In this document: one piece after another, positions 1 to 5,866 of the stretch
Layout of the letters: each line of letters opens with the position of its first letter
Numbering within the stretch: position 1 is the first letter of the stretch
NCBI GenBank assembly: GCA_003527165.1
Contig: DPSI01000126.1
Location: 1 to 5,919 of the forward strand
Source: Pseudomonas sp.
GTDB lineage: Bacteria; Pseudomonadota; Gammaproteobacteria; Pseudomonadales; Pseudomonadaceae
Direction of reading: 5' to 3'
Length of the DNA stretch: 5,919 nt
Translations under genes and position numbers: made by a program
The notes under the pieces: model-generated
What the model was told of the DNA's origin: nothing
What the model saw: only the letters and a program-made list of their open reading frames with translations
Databases searched by the model: none

Positions 1-1
1 G

Positions 2-385
2 GGCATGCAGGAAATGCTCTACCCGACCTCGTACCTGAAGTCCAAGGGACTCGGCAAGGCCTGTGCGCTGCTCACCGACGGCCGCTTCTCCGGCGGCACC
101 TCGGGTCTGTCCATCGGCCATGCCTCGCCAGAAGCCGCTGCAGGCGGCGCCATCGGCTTGGCGCAGGATGGCGACAAGGTGCTGATCGACATTCCCAACC
201 GTAGCATTCAGTTGCAGGTCAGCGACGAGGAGCTGTCCCACCGCCGCATCGAGCAGGACAAGAAGGGCTGGAAGCCCGCCGCACCGCGCGCGCGTAAGGT
301 GACCACGGCGCTCAAGGCCTACGCCCTGCTCGCCACCAGCGCCGACAAGGGTGCGGTGCGTAACAAGGCGATGCTGGATGATTGA
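2..385 (+). CDS. ilvD: Dihydroxy-acid dehydratase, C-terminal part (5' end outside window)
   Basis: This is the 3' end of ilvD. The frame is already open at the window edge (codon GGC at 2-4) and stops at TGA 383-385, leaving about 127 codons of a protein that is usually a little over 600 aa. The enzyme is a cytosolic Fe-S dehydratase that turns 2,3-dihydroxy-isovalerate and 2,3-dihydroxy-3-methylvalerate into the 2-oxo acids leading to valine and isoleucine. The diagnostic stretch is [10 protein letters not shown], about residues 25-34 counted from the Met at 5. It contains the serine proposed as the catalytic base and is followed by GHASPEAA. This pattern fits IlvD better than the related Edd (6-phosphogluconate dehydratase). 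The ATG at 5 is internal, not a start. The end is intact and a terminator follows within 30 bp, so ilvD is probably not co-transcribed with the permease downstream. Confidence 0.96.
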   Translation, partial: GMQEMLYPTSYLKSKGLGKACALLTDGRFSGGTSGLSIGHASPEAAAGGAIGLAQDGDKVLIDIPNRSIQLQVSDEELSHRRIEQDKKGWKPAAPRARKVTTALKAYALLATSADKGAVRNKAMLDD

Positions 386-411
386 TCGCCAGCGCTCCAA
401 CTGACGTACTT

Positions 412-442
412 CGAGCCCGGCCTAGCGCCGGGCTCGTCGTTT
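412..442 (+). terminator. Rho-independent terminator after ilvD
   Basis: A perfect 10-bp GC-rich stem (CGAGCCCGGC at 412-421 with GCCGGGCTCG at 427-436) has a 5-nt loop CTAGC and is followed by TCGTTT. It begins 27 nt after the ilvD stop. The T-tract is short, but the stem is strong and well placed. A second, weaker hairpin follows directly (CAGCAA 446-451 with TTGCTG 457-462). Confidence 0.75.
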
Positions 443-610
443 CAGCAGCAACGTTTTTGCTGATGTTTGGGCTGAATGGAACGATATTCACCGGTCTACC
501 ATTCGTCGTCTGGCCAAGCCGTTAGTTAGGAAAAAAATAGCCAGAAACCCGCCGTTTACGACAGTTAGCTGGCTTTACGTCGCAAATACGTCGGGTATGC
601 TGCCTGGTGC

Positions 611-620
611 TTGTATACAA
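611..620. promoter_or_regulatory. Candidate operator: perfect palindrome TTGTATACAA
   Basis: This 10-bp perfect palindrome lies 71 bp upstream of the first permease ATG. A degenerate copy, TTGTCTACAT at 645-654, sits exactly 34 bp further on, centre to centre. That is a little over three helical turns and overlaps the presumed -10/start region. TTGTATACAA-like sites are typical of GntR-family (FadR/VanR subgroup) regulators. That link is family knowledge; the identity of the regulator here is unknown and no regulator gene is in the window. Confidence 0.45.
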
Positions 621-639
621 ATACCCGAACATTCCTCGC

Positions 640-645
640 TAGAAT
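640..645 (+). promoter_or_regulatory. Candidate -10 element of the first permease gene
   Basis: TAGAAT matches the sigma-70 -10 consensus at five of six positions, with no good -35 at 16-19 bp spacing. It would put the transcript start near 652 and give a leader of about 40 nt. The weak -35 would suit a promoter under regulator control. The Shine-Dalgarno sequence before the ATG at 691 is also weak (GCGAGA at 675-680). Confidence 0.35.
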
Positions 646-690
646 TGTCTACATTGATCCGCACAAGAACAACAGCGAGATAATTCCACC

Positions 691-2229
691 ATGACAGCTC
701 CATCCGCAGGGACACCGCTGAAAAAACGGCCGGAAGATGAGAATCTCGGCATCGGTGCCAACTTGGCCTACGGCCTGCAGCATGTATTGACGATGTATGG
801 AGGCATCGTTGCGGTGCCGCTGATTGTCGGTCAGGCAGCTGGACTGTCGCCAGCCGAAATCGGCCTGCTGATCGCAGCCTCGCTGTTCGCCGGCGGGCTG
901 GCAACCCTGCTGCAGACCCTCGGCCTGCCATTCTTCGGCTGCCAATTGCCGCTCGTACAGGGCGTGTCCTTCGCAGGCGTGGCGACAATGATAGCCATCA
1001 TCGGCAACGATGGCGCCGGCGGGCTTCCCGTAGTGTTCGGCGCGGTCATTGCCGCCTCGTTGATCGGCTTGCTGATCACACCGGTGTTCTCTCGCATCAC
1101 CAAGTTTTTCCCTCCGCTGGTCACCGGCATCGTCATCACCACCATCGGCCTGACCCTGATGCCTGTCGCGGCGCGCTGGGCGATGGGTGGCAATAGCCAG
1201 GCGCCAGATTTCGGCAGCATGGCCAATATCGGTCTGGCGGCCTTCACCCTGGCGTGTGTGCTGCTGCTGAGCAAACTCGGCAGCTCCACCATTTCTCGCC
1301 TGTCGATTCTCCTGGCGATGGTGATCGGCACCGTGGCCGCCGTGTTCTTCGGCATGGCCGACTTCTCCGGCGTGCTCGACGGTCCGGTGGTGGCCATGCC
1401 GTCACCGCTGCATTTCGGGGCGCCTGAATTCCAGGTCGCAGCGATCTTGTCGATGCTGATCGTGGTCATCGTCACGCTGGTGGAAACCTCGGCGGACATC
1501 CTCGCCGTCGGCGAAATCATCGACACCAAGGTCGACTCCAAGCGTCTGGGCGATGGCCTGCGTGCGGACATGATTTCCAGCAGCCTGGCACCGATTTTCG
1601 GCTCCTTCACCCAAAGCGCCTTCGCCCAGAACGTGGGCCTGGTCGCCGTGACCGGCATCAAGAGCCGTTACGTGGTCGCCTGCGCCGGCCTGATTCTGGT
1701 GACGCTCGGCCTGCTCCCGGTGATGGGTCGCCTGGTTGCCGCGGTGCCCACCGCGGTGCTCGGCGGCGCTGGCATCGTGTTGTTCGGCACCGTAGCCGCT
1801 GCCGGTATCCGTACCCTGGCGCAGGTCGAGTACCGCAACAACATGAACCTGATCATCGTCGCCACCTCGATCGGCTTCGGCATGATCCCGATCGCCGCGC
1901 CGAGCTTCTACCACCACTTCCCGGCCTGGTTCGAGACCATTTTTCACTCGGGCATCAGCTCGGCGGCGATCATGGCGATCCTGCTGAACCTGCTGTTCAA
2001 TCACCTGACCGCCGGCAACTCGGACCAGCAGTCGGTATTCGCCGCCGGCAGCGAACGCACCCTGCGCTTCCAGGATATCGCCGCCCTGCACGACGGTGAC
2101 CACTTCCGCGACGGCAAGCTGTTTGACGTGGACGGCAACGAGGTGCCAGTGATCGGCGCCGAAGACCACAGTGCATCTACGCAGCCACCACAAGCCAAGG
2201 TGACGGAGGCAGCCCCGGCCAGCGGTTAA
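691..2229 (+). CDS. NCS2 (NAT) family purine permease, PbuX/UacT (urate/xanthine) branch
   Basis: This 512-aa inner-membrane nucleobase:proton symporter probably imports urate and/or xanthine. About 12-14 hydrophobic segments run from residue ~22 to ~437. Family landmarks are visible: GLQH with His31 in TM1, GVSFAG in TM3 (Ser93), Glu265 in TM8 (VETSADILAVGE), Asp293, and the NAT signature QNVGLVAVTG with Gln313-Asn314. The spacing Glu265-28-Asp293-20-Gln313 equals that of E. coli UacT (E270, D298, Q318) as I recall it. The QNVG form and the ETSADILAVGE stretch place it in the PbuX/UacT branch, not with XanQ/XanP. UacT has Thr100 where this protein has Ser93, so substrate preference should not be transferred blindly. 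A polar tail of about 70 residues follows the last helix. No in-frame start lies upstream of 691. It stands alone between two terminators and probably corresponds to PA0352. Confidence 0.93.
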   Translation: MTAPSAGTPLKKRPEDENLGIGANLAYGLQHVLTMYGGIVAVPLIVGQAAGLSPAEIGLLIAASLFAGGLATLLQTLGLPFFGCQLPLVQGVSFAGVATMIAIIGNDGAGGLPVVFGAVIAASLIGLLITPVFSRITKFFPPLVTGIVITTIGLTLMPVAARWAMGGNSQAPDFGSMANIGLAAFTLACVLLLSKLGSSTISRLSILLAMVIGTVAAVFFGMADFSGVLDGPVVAMPSPLHFGAPEFQVAAILSMLIVVIVTLVETSADILAVGEIIDTKVDSKRLGDGLRADMISSSLAPIFGSFTQSAFAQNVGLVAVTGIKSRYVVACAGLILVTLGLLPVMGRLVAAVPTAVLGGAGIVLFGTVAAAGIRTLAQVEYRNNMNLIIVATSIGFGMIPIAAPSFYHHFPAWFETIFHSGISSAAIMAILLNLLFNHLTAGNSDQQSVFAAGSERTLRFQDIAALHDGDHFRDGKLFDVDGNEVPVIGAEDHSASTQPPQAKVTEAAPASG

Positions 2230-2249
2230 GGCGGCACGGACTGAAGAGC

Positions 2250-2276
2250 TGCCCGCCTCATCGAGGCGGGCATTTT
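2250..2276 (+). terminator. Strong rho-independent terminator after the first permease
   Basis: A perfect 10-bp stem (TGCCCGCCTC at 2250-2259 with GAGGCGGGCA at 2263-2272) has a 3-nt loop ATC and is followed by TTTT at 2273-2276. It starts 21 nt after the permease stop. It should separate this transcript from xanP, so the two permeases are probably not one operon. Confidence 0.88.
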
Positions 2277-2311
2277 GCTACAGCGCGACACCAGTGCTGT
2301 TGCGCCGATCC

Positions 2312-2561
2312 TTAGTTTTCCAATACCTCGCGCAACGCTTCCCTGTTCATGAGCATGCTCCAGTTGGTTGCGAATTCCGCTTCCTTTGCGGTACAGCTTT
2401 CTTGAGCGTGGGCCAGCCCCGCGGGCGAGCATCAGCATTGTCATTGCAAATTCGGAGTACTCCTCGATTGGCTTCGGTGATTGTAGTGGGACCGCGACCA
2501 ATTGATCTGGCCCTGCCTGCAAGGCTCCGGTAACAGCTCTGCGGCGAGCCAACAAGGCCAT
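2312..2561 (-). pseudogene. Possible frameshifted remnant of an unidentified small gene
   Basis: I do not recognise this protein. On the minus strand one frame, open from the ATG at 2561, reads through PIEEYSEFAMTMLMLARG. After the G4 run (CCCC at 2417-2420 on the plus strand) another frame becomes the protein-like one. It continues AHAQESCTAKEAEFATNWSM, has further Met, Glu and Leu residues, and ends REVLEN at a TAA (2312-2314). This second frame has no ATG, GTG or TTG start of its own before its internal Met codons. Removing one G from the run would fuse the two halves into a product of about 80 aa. The joined sequence looks more natural (acidic/aliphatic, ordinary codons) than the uninterrupted 125-codon alternative in the first frame, which is Arg-rich and runs into the terminator. 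This is reading by eye and no family is assigned. It could also be random open frame. Confidence 0.27.
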
Positions 2562-2626
2562 GGCGAGCAGCGGCAACGGCGTTAAGGACCGCTCATGTCG
2601 CACTGTCCGTACGACAACCTGATCAG

Positions 2627-2632
2627 TAGAAT
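2627..2632 (+). promoter_or_regulatory. Candidate -10 element of xanP
   Basis: TAGAAT, the same hexamer as before the first permease, lies 27 bp upstream of the ATG at 2660. The start point would be near 2639, leaving a short leader of about 20 nt. A weak -35-like CTGTCC (2603-2608) sits 18 bp upstream. An inverted repeat TGTC-N5-GACA (2604-2616) overlaps that -35 position and could be an operator. It does not resemble TTGTATACAA, so common control of the two permeases is not supported. Confidence 0.33.
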
Positions 2633-2659
2633 CGCGCTCTTTTGCCTGGAAGGACGGCC

Positions 2660-4051
2660 ATGAGCGCTGCCGACAACAAAACCGCCCCAGAAACGCCCAA
2701 CGATCTGGTCTACGGGCTCGACGACCGTCCGCGCCCCTGGATCGCCTTTCTCGCCGCGTTGCAGCATCTGCTGGCGATCATCGTGCCGATCGTTACGCCC
2801 GGACTGCTGATCTGCCAGGCCATTGGCGTGTCCCCGCGCGACACCAACATCATCATTTCCATGTCCTTGGTGATTTCCGGCATCGCCACCTTCGTGCAGT
2901 GCGAGCGCTTCGGCCCGCTGGGTGCCGGGCTGTTGATCGTGCAGGGCACCAGCTTCAATTTCGTCGGCCCACTGATCGCTGGCGGCGTGCTGATGGTCAA
3001 GCAGGGCACGCCGGTCGAGACCGTCATGGCGGCGATTTTCGGCGTGGTGATCGCCGGATCCTTTATCGAGATGGGCGTATCGCGCGTCCTGCCGTTCATC
3101 AAACGTCTGATCACTCCCCTGGTGACCGGCATCGTGGTGCTGATGATCGGCCTGACGCTGATCAAGGTCGGCCTGATCAGCATGGGCGGTGGCTACGCAG
3201 CCATGGGCGATGGCACCTTTGCCAGCCGCGAGAACCTGCTGCTTTCCGGCGTGGTGCTGGCGGCGATCGTCGTGCTCAATCGATTGCCGGTGGTGTGGAT
3301 GCGCAGCTGCGCGATTATCATCGCCCTCGGCATTGGCTACGCACTGGCCGCGTATCTGGGCCGCCTGGACTTCACCGGCATGCGCGACGCCGAGCTGTTC
3401 GAAGTGCCAATGCCGCTGCACTTCGGCCTGGGCTTTTCGTGGAGCCTGTTCATTCCCATGGTGGTGATCTACCTCGTCACCTCGCTGGAAGCCATCGGCG
3501 ATATCACGGCCACCAGCAAGCTTTCCCGTCAGCCAGTGGAAGGCCCGCTGTGGATGCAGCGCATCAAGGGCGGCGTGCTGGTTAATGGTGCCAACTCGTT
3601 GCTGGCAGGCGTGTTCAACACCTTCCCCAGCTCGGTGTTCGCACAGAACAACGGCATCATCCAGCTGACCGGCATCGCCAGTCGCTATGTCGGCATGTGG
3701 ATCGCCGTGATGCTGGTGGTGCTCGGCCTGTTCCCTGCGGTCGCCGGCGTGCTACAGGCCGTGCCCGAGCCGGTGCTGGGCGGAGCCGCGCTGGTGATGT
3801 TCGGCGCGGTGGCGGCCGCCGGCATCAACATCCTCGCCGGTGTTCAGCTGGATCGTCGGGCGCTGTTGATCATCTCGGTTTCGCTGGCGCTTGGCCTGGG
3901 CTTTTCCCAGGTACCCGAATTCCTTGCCAACCTGCCAGTGGCGCTGCGCAACGTACTGGAATCGGGCGTCGCCACCGGCGGTATCTGCGCCCTGGTGATG
4001 AACTGGTTCCTGCCCGAGTCACCGACCGCTACGCAGCAGGAACAGGCCTGA
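2660..4051 (+). CDS. xanP: Xanthine permease, NCS2 (NAT) family, XanP-like
   Basis: This 463-aa inner-membrane xanthine:proton symporter follows a GGAAGGA Shine-Dalgarno sequence (2648-2654) 5 nt before the ATG. That argues against the upstream TTG at 2642, which would add six residues and lies before the ribosome site. E. coli XanP is, as I recall, also 463 aa. Landmarks are LAALQH with His36 in TM1, QGTSFNF with Asn100 in TM3, [10 protein letters not shown] with Glu277 and Asp281 in TM8, KGGVLVNG, and the signature [10 protein letters not shown] with Gln329-Asn330, followed by ASRYVG. The N-terminal [10 protein letters not shown] resembles the XanP start. Asn309 occupies the site of XanQ Asp304. 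XanP itself, from memory, also has Asn there, which supports XanP rather than XanQ. About 12-14 membrane segments, full length, intact. It has its own promoter region. Its last 33 bp overlap the 3' end of the convergent oxidoreductase gene. Range may include other purines. Confidence 0.92.
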   Translation: MSAADNKTAPETPNDLVYGLDDRPRPWIAFLAALQHLLAIIVPIVTPGLLICQAIGVSPRDTNIIISMSLVISGIATFVQCERFGPLGAGLLIVQGTSFNFVGPLIAGGVLMVKQGTPVETVMAAIFGVVIAGSFIEMGVSRVLPFIKRLITPLVTGIVVLMIGLTLIKVGLISMGGGYAAMGDGTFASRENLLLSGVVLAAIVVLNRLPVVWMRSCAIIIALGIGYALAAYLGRLDFTGMRDAELFEVPMPLHFGLGFSWSLFIPMVVIYLVTSLEAIGDITATSKLSRQPVEGPLWMQRIKGGVLVNGANSLLAGVFNTFPSSVFAQNNGIIQLTGIASRYVGMWIAVMLVVLGLFPAVAGVLQAVPEPVLGGAALVMFGAVAAAGINILAGVQLDRRALLIISVSLALGLGFSQVPEFLANLPVALRNVLESGVATGGICALVMNWFLPESPTATQQEQA

Positions 4052-5170
4052 TCGAACGCCGCGCCGTTCGCACCCGAGCGATCGGCGCACCTCATCGCCG
4101 ATCGCCAGCGCCGCGGTAAGCCCGGGCGACTCGATGCCGAACAGGTTCACCAGCCCCGTAACGCCATGCTGCGCCGGGCCGTCGATGCGAAAATCCGCCG
4201 CCGGCTCGCCGGGACCGCTGATTTTCGGGCGGATGCCGGTGTAGGCCGACTGCAGCGCGCCATCCGACAACGCAGGCCAGTAGCGGCGGATGGCCGCATA
4301 GAAGCCGTCGGCACGATGTTCATCCAGCTGGTAGTCGAGTGATTCGACCCATTGCACGTCCGGGCCGAAACGGGCCTGGCCGCCAAGATCCAATGTCAGA
4401 TGCACACCCAGCCCGCCGGGCTCAGGTAGCGGATAGACCAGATGCCGGAAGGGCGTCGGCGCCGCCAGGCTGAAATAGCTGCCCTTGGCGAAATAGCGCG
4501 GCGGTACCGACTCGGCAGCCAGGCCACGGGTGTGCGCGGCGATCACCGGGGCCGCATGCCCGGCGCAGTTGATCACGCTCGTCGCGAGCAGCGTCATCGG
4601 CTCGTCTCCGCCGACATCGACACGCAGCCCCTCGTTCGTCACCTCGATCGCACCCACCGGCGCGCGCAACGCCAGCAGCGCACCTGCCGCCTCGGCGTCG
4701 CCCTGCAGCGCCAGCATCAACGCATGGCTGTCGAGGATCCCGGTACTTGGCGACAGCAGCCCGGCGACGGCGTTGAGCTGCGGTTCCAGCCCCCTCACCT
4801 CATCGCCGTTGAGCCACTGCAGATCGACGACACCGTTAGCCGCCGCGTGCGTCTGCAGTGCCTGGAGGCCCGCCAGTTGCGACTCGTCGGTCGCAACGAT
4901 CAACTTGCCGCAGCGTCGATAAGGCACTCCATGGCCCTCGCAAAACGCGTACAGCGCATCTCGCCCCGCCACGCACAGACGCGCCTTCAGCGAGCCCTGC
5001 GGATAATAGATGCCAGCATGGACGACTTCGCTGTTGCGCGAACTGGTACCCGTCCCGATGGCGGCCTCGGCTTCGAGCAGCAACACTTCTCGCCCTTCCA
5101 GCGCCATGGCCCGCGCAACGGCGAGCCCTACCACCCCGGCACCGATGACGACGCAATCGACCCGTTCCAT
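4019..5170 (-). CDS. FAD-dependent oxidoreductase, L-2-hydroxyglutarate dehydrogenase-like (DAO fold)
   Basis: This 383-aa flavoprotein resembles the LhgO/L2HGDH family, which oxidises L-2-hydroxy acids such as L-2-hydroxyglutarate and passes electrons to oxygen or the quinone pool. The substrate here is unproven. The N-terminus carries a dinucleotide-binding fold: VVIGAGVVG with the GxGxxG glycines at 10, 12 and 15, then Glu33 at the end of the second strand to bind the ribose. [20 protein letters not shown] (residues 43-62, His51) is the family hallmark. Close to the C-terminus come [10 protein letters not shown] (312-321) and [20 protein letters not shown] (342-361), the second FAD-contact region. 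The ATG at 5170 has GAGGAG 6 nt upstream. The family normally ends near residue 366. The last ~17 residues (Arg-, Gly- and Leu-rich) are an extension read partly from the antisense of the xanP 3' end. It is divergent from the phosphoesterase gene. Other DAO-family oxidases are possible. Confidence 0.87.
   Translation of the reverse strand: MERVDCVVIGAGVVGLAVARAMALEGREVLLLEAEAAIGTGTSSRNSEVVHAGIYYPQGSLKARLCVAGRDALYAFCEGHGVPYRRCGKLIVATDESQLAGLQALQTHAAANGVVDLQWLNGDEVRGLEPQLNAVAGLLSPSTGILDSHALMLALQGDAEAAGALLALRAPVGAIEVTNEGLRVDVGGDEPMTLLATSVINCAGHAAPVIAAHTRGLAAESVPPRYFAKGSYFSLAAPTPFRHLVYPLPEPGGLGVHLTLDLGGQARFGPDVQWVESLDYQLDEHRADGFYAAIRRYWPALSDGALQSAYTGIRPKISGPGEPAADFRIDGPAQHGVTGLVNLFGIESPGLTAALAIGDEVRRSLGCERRGVRSGLFLLRSGR
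4053..4070. other. Hairpin just after the xanP stop
   Basis: The inverted repeat CGAACG (4053-4058) with CGTTCG (4065-4070) has a 6-nt loop and begins one base after the xanP TGA. There is no T-tract. It lies in the C-terminal extension of the oxidoreductase gene. It may protect or help to end the xanP mRNA, but a chance occurrence in GC-rich DNA is possible. Confidence 0.3.
4078..4105. repeat. 10-bp perfect inverted repeat in the convergent gene end
   Basis: GCGATCGGCG (4078-4087) pairs perfectly with CGCCGATCGC (4096-4105) across an 8-nt loop. It starts 27 nt after the xanP stop and codes on the minus strand for the [11 protein letters not shown] part of the oxidoreductase. No T-tract lies on either side, so it is not a classical terminator. 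Its place between two converging genes suggests a role in 3'-end formation, which is inference. Confidence 0.4.
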
Positions 5171-5275
5171 TCACTGCTCCTCTTCGTTCGGCGAGCGCAA
5201 GACTGCCGCAACATCGAACCGCGGCCAAGTCTCGCTTGCCATATTCTTAACCACACCCCACTGACTGGAGTCAGC
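5171..5275. promoter_or_regulatory. Divergent intergenic region, presumed two promoters
   Basis: These 105 bp separate the start codons of the oxidoreductase (minus) and phosphoesterase (plus), so both promoters should lie here or in the neighbouring coding ends. The only AT-rich patch is ATATTCTTAA at 5241-5250. TATTCT could serve as a poor -10 for the plus gene, and its complement (TTAAGAATAT) could serve the minus gene. No convincing -35 is visible for either. Confidence 0.3.
5261..5274 (+). promoter_or_regulatory. Ribosome binding site inside a small hairpin
   Basis: The GGAG Shine-Dalgarno sequence (5267-5270) lies 5 nt before the ATG at 5276 and fixes that start. It sits in and beside the loop of a small inverted repeat, CTGAC (5261-5265), TGGA, GTCAG (5270-5274). 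The stem is only 5 bp, so any effect on translation would be modest. Confidence 0.45.
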
Positions 5276-5731
5276 ATGCGCATCGGCGTCATTTCAGACA
5301 CTCACGGCCTGCTGCGGCCGGAAGCCCTCGCGGCATTGCAAGGCTGCGAACGGATCATCCATGCCGGCGATATCGGCAAACCGGCCGTACTCGACAAACT
5401 GCGCGAACTCGCCCCGCTGGAAGTGATTCGCGGCAATGTCGACAGCGGTGAATGGGCCGCCTCGATTCCCGAGCAGCTCGATCTACAGGTCGGCACGCTG
5501 CGCATTCACGTCACCCATGACGTCAAGACGATGGGAATCGATCCCGTCGCCGAGCACGTCGACGTGGTGATCGCCGGGCATTCTCATCAGCCGAAGATCG
5601 AAGAGGTCGACGGCGTGCTTTACCTCAACCCGGGCAGCGCCGGCCGCCGCCGCTTCACGCTGCCGATCAGCCTCGCATTGCTGGACATCGAGGACGGCCA
5701 GCCACGTGCGCAGCTGGTCACGCTCGGCTGA
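5276..5731 (+). CDS. Metallophosphoesterase, YfcE/MJ0936 family phosphodiesterase
   Basis: This 151-aa cytosolic calcineurin-like phosphoesterase has a length normal for the compact YfcE/MJ0936 type, which hydrolyses phosphodiester bonds using two divalent metals. The metal-ligand motifs occur in order: SDTH (Asp8, His10), GD (Asp32), GN (Asn54, in RGNVD), THD (His81) and GHSH (His102, His104), followed by the family's NPGS (118-121). All expected ligands are present, so it should be active; the physiological substrate is unknown. A longer open frame runs upstream from 4442, but it is the antisense of the oxidoreductase gene. The start at 5276 is supported by GGAG 5 nt upstream and by alignment of the MRIGVISDTH start with the family. 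It is divergent from the oxidoreductase with a 105-bp gap. It probably matches PA0351, next to the permease PA0352 in P. aeruginosa. Confidence 0.93.
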   Translation: MRIGVISDTHGLLRPEALAALQGCERIIHAGDIGKPAVLDKLRELAPLEVIRGNVDSGEWAASIPEQLDLQVGTLRIHVTHDVKTMGIDPVAEHVDVVIAGHSHQPKIEEVDGVLYLNPGSAGRRRFTLPISLALLDIEDGQPRAQLVTLG

Positions 5732-5844
5732 GCCCAGGTTTTCGAGCCGAACGTCGTGGAACGCCTAGCCTCCGCCGGGCGAATAAGCCGCCCCTTCAGG
5801 ACTGCCCTGAACGGCAGCGCTTAGTCGGCGTATCACCGGGCACC

Positions 5845-5866
5845 TGTAGAGCGAATTCATTCGCCC
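5845..5866. repeat. REP-like extragenic palindrome
   Basis: TGTAGA precedes the palindrome GCGAAT-TC-ATTCGC (5851-5864), followed by CC. This resembles the Pseudomonas REP type (TGTAGGAGCGA...TCGC) found in many copies between genes. The block ATTCGCCC (5859-5866) also has an inverted match, GGGCGAAT at 5777-5784, about 75 bp upstream. The two could be arms of a degraded REP doublet. The rest of 5732-5919 shows no gene and no clear terminator for the phosphoesterase. A 5-bp hairpin CTGCC/GGCAG (5802-5817) is the best alternative. Confidence 0.5.

Noticed and set aside
463..525. A 20-codon open frame (ATG to TAG) upstream of the first permease, considered as a leader peptide.
   Set aside because: It has no Shine-Dalgarno sequence, starts inside a hairpin, and lies upstream of the likely transcript start near 652.
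538..690. A riboswitch (purine or xanthine type) in the leader of the first permease, including a weak GCCAG/CTGGC pairing at 540-573.
   Set aside because: The predicted leader is only about 40 nt and the pairing lies upstream of it. I see no conserved junction motif. A covariance-model scan would be needed to exclude it fully.
831..1661. A 276-codon minus-strand open frame inside the first permease gene.
   Set aside because: Shadow frame of a high-GC gene. The plus-strand frame is an unmistakable NCS2 permease, while the antisense product is low-complexity and resembles nothing.
2454..2463. A perfect palindrome GGAGTACTCC in the spacer before xanP, considered as an operator.
   Set aside because: It is about 165 bp upstream of the likely xanP start and falls within the protein-like part of the putative remnant (EEYSEF codons), so chance is more likely.
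2582..3421. A 279-codon minus-strand open frame over the xanP start.
   Set aside because: The product is unusually rich in His, Gln, Asp and Ala, typical of antisense to GC-rich membrane-protein codons. The opposite frame has all the XanP motifs.
4442..5275. A long plus-strand open frame that runs into the phosphoesterase gene and would give a 429-aa protein.
   Set aside because: Its first 278 codons are antisense to the oxidoreductase gene, are very rich in Arg, Gln and His, and have no family features. The phosphoesterase start at 5276 has its own ribosome site and matches the family N-terminus.
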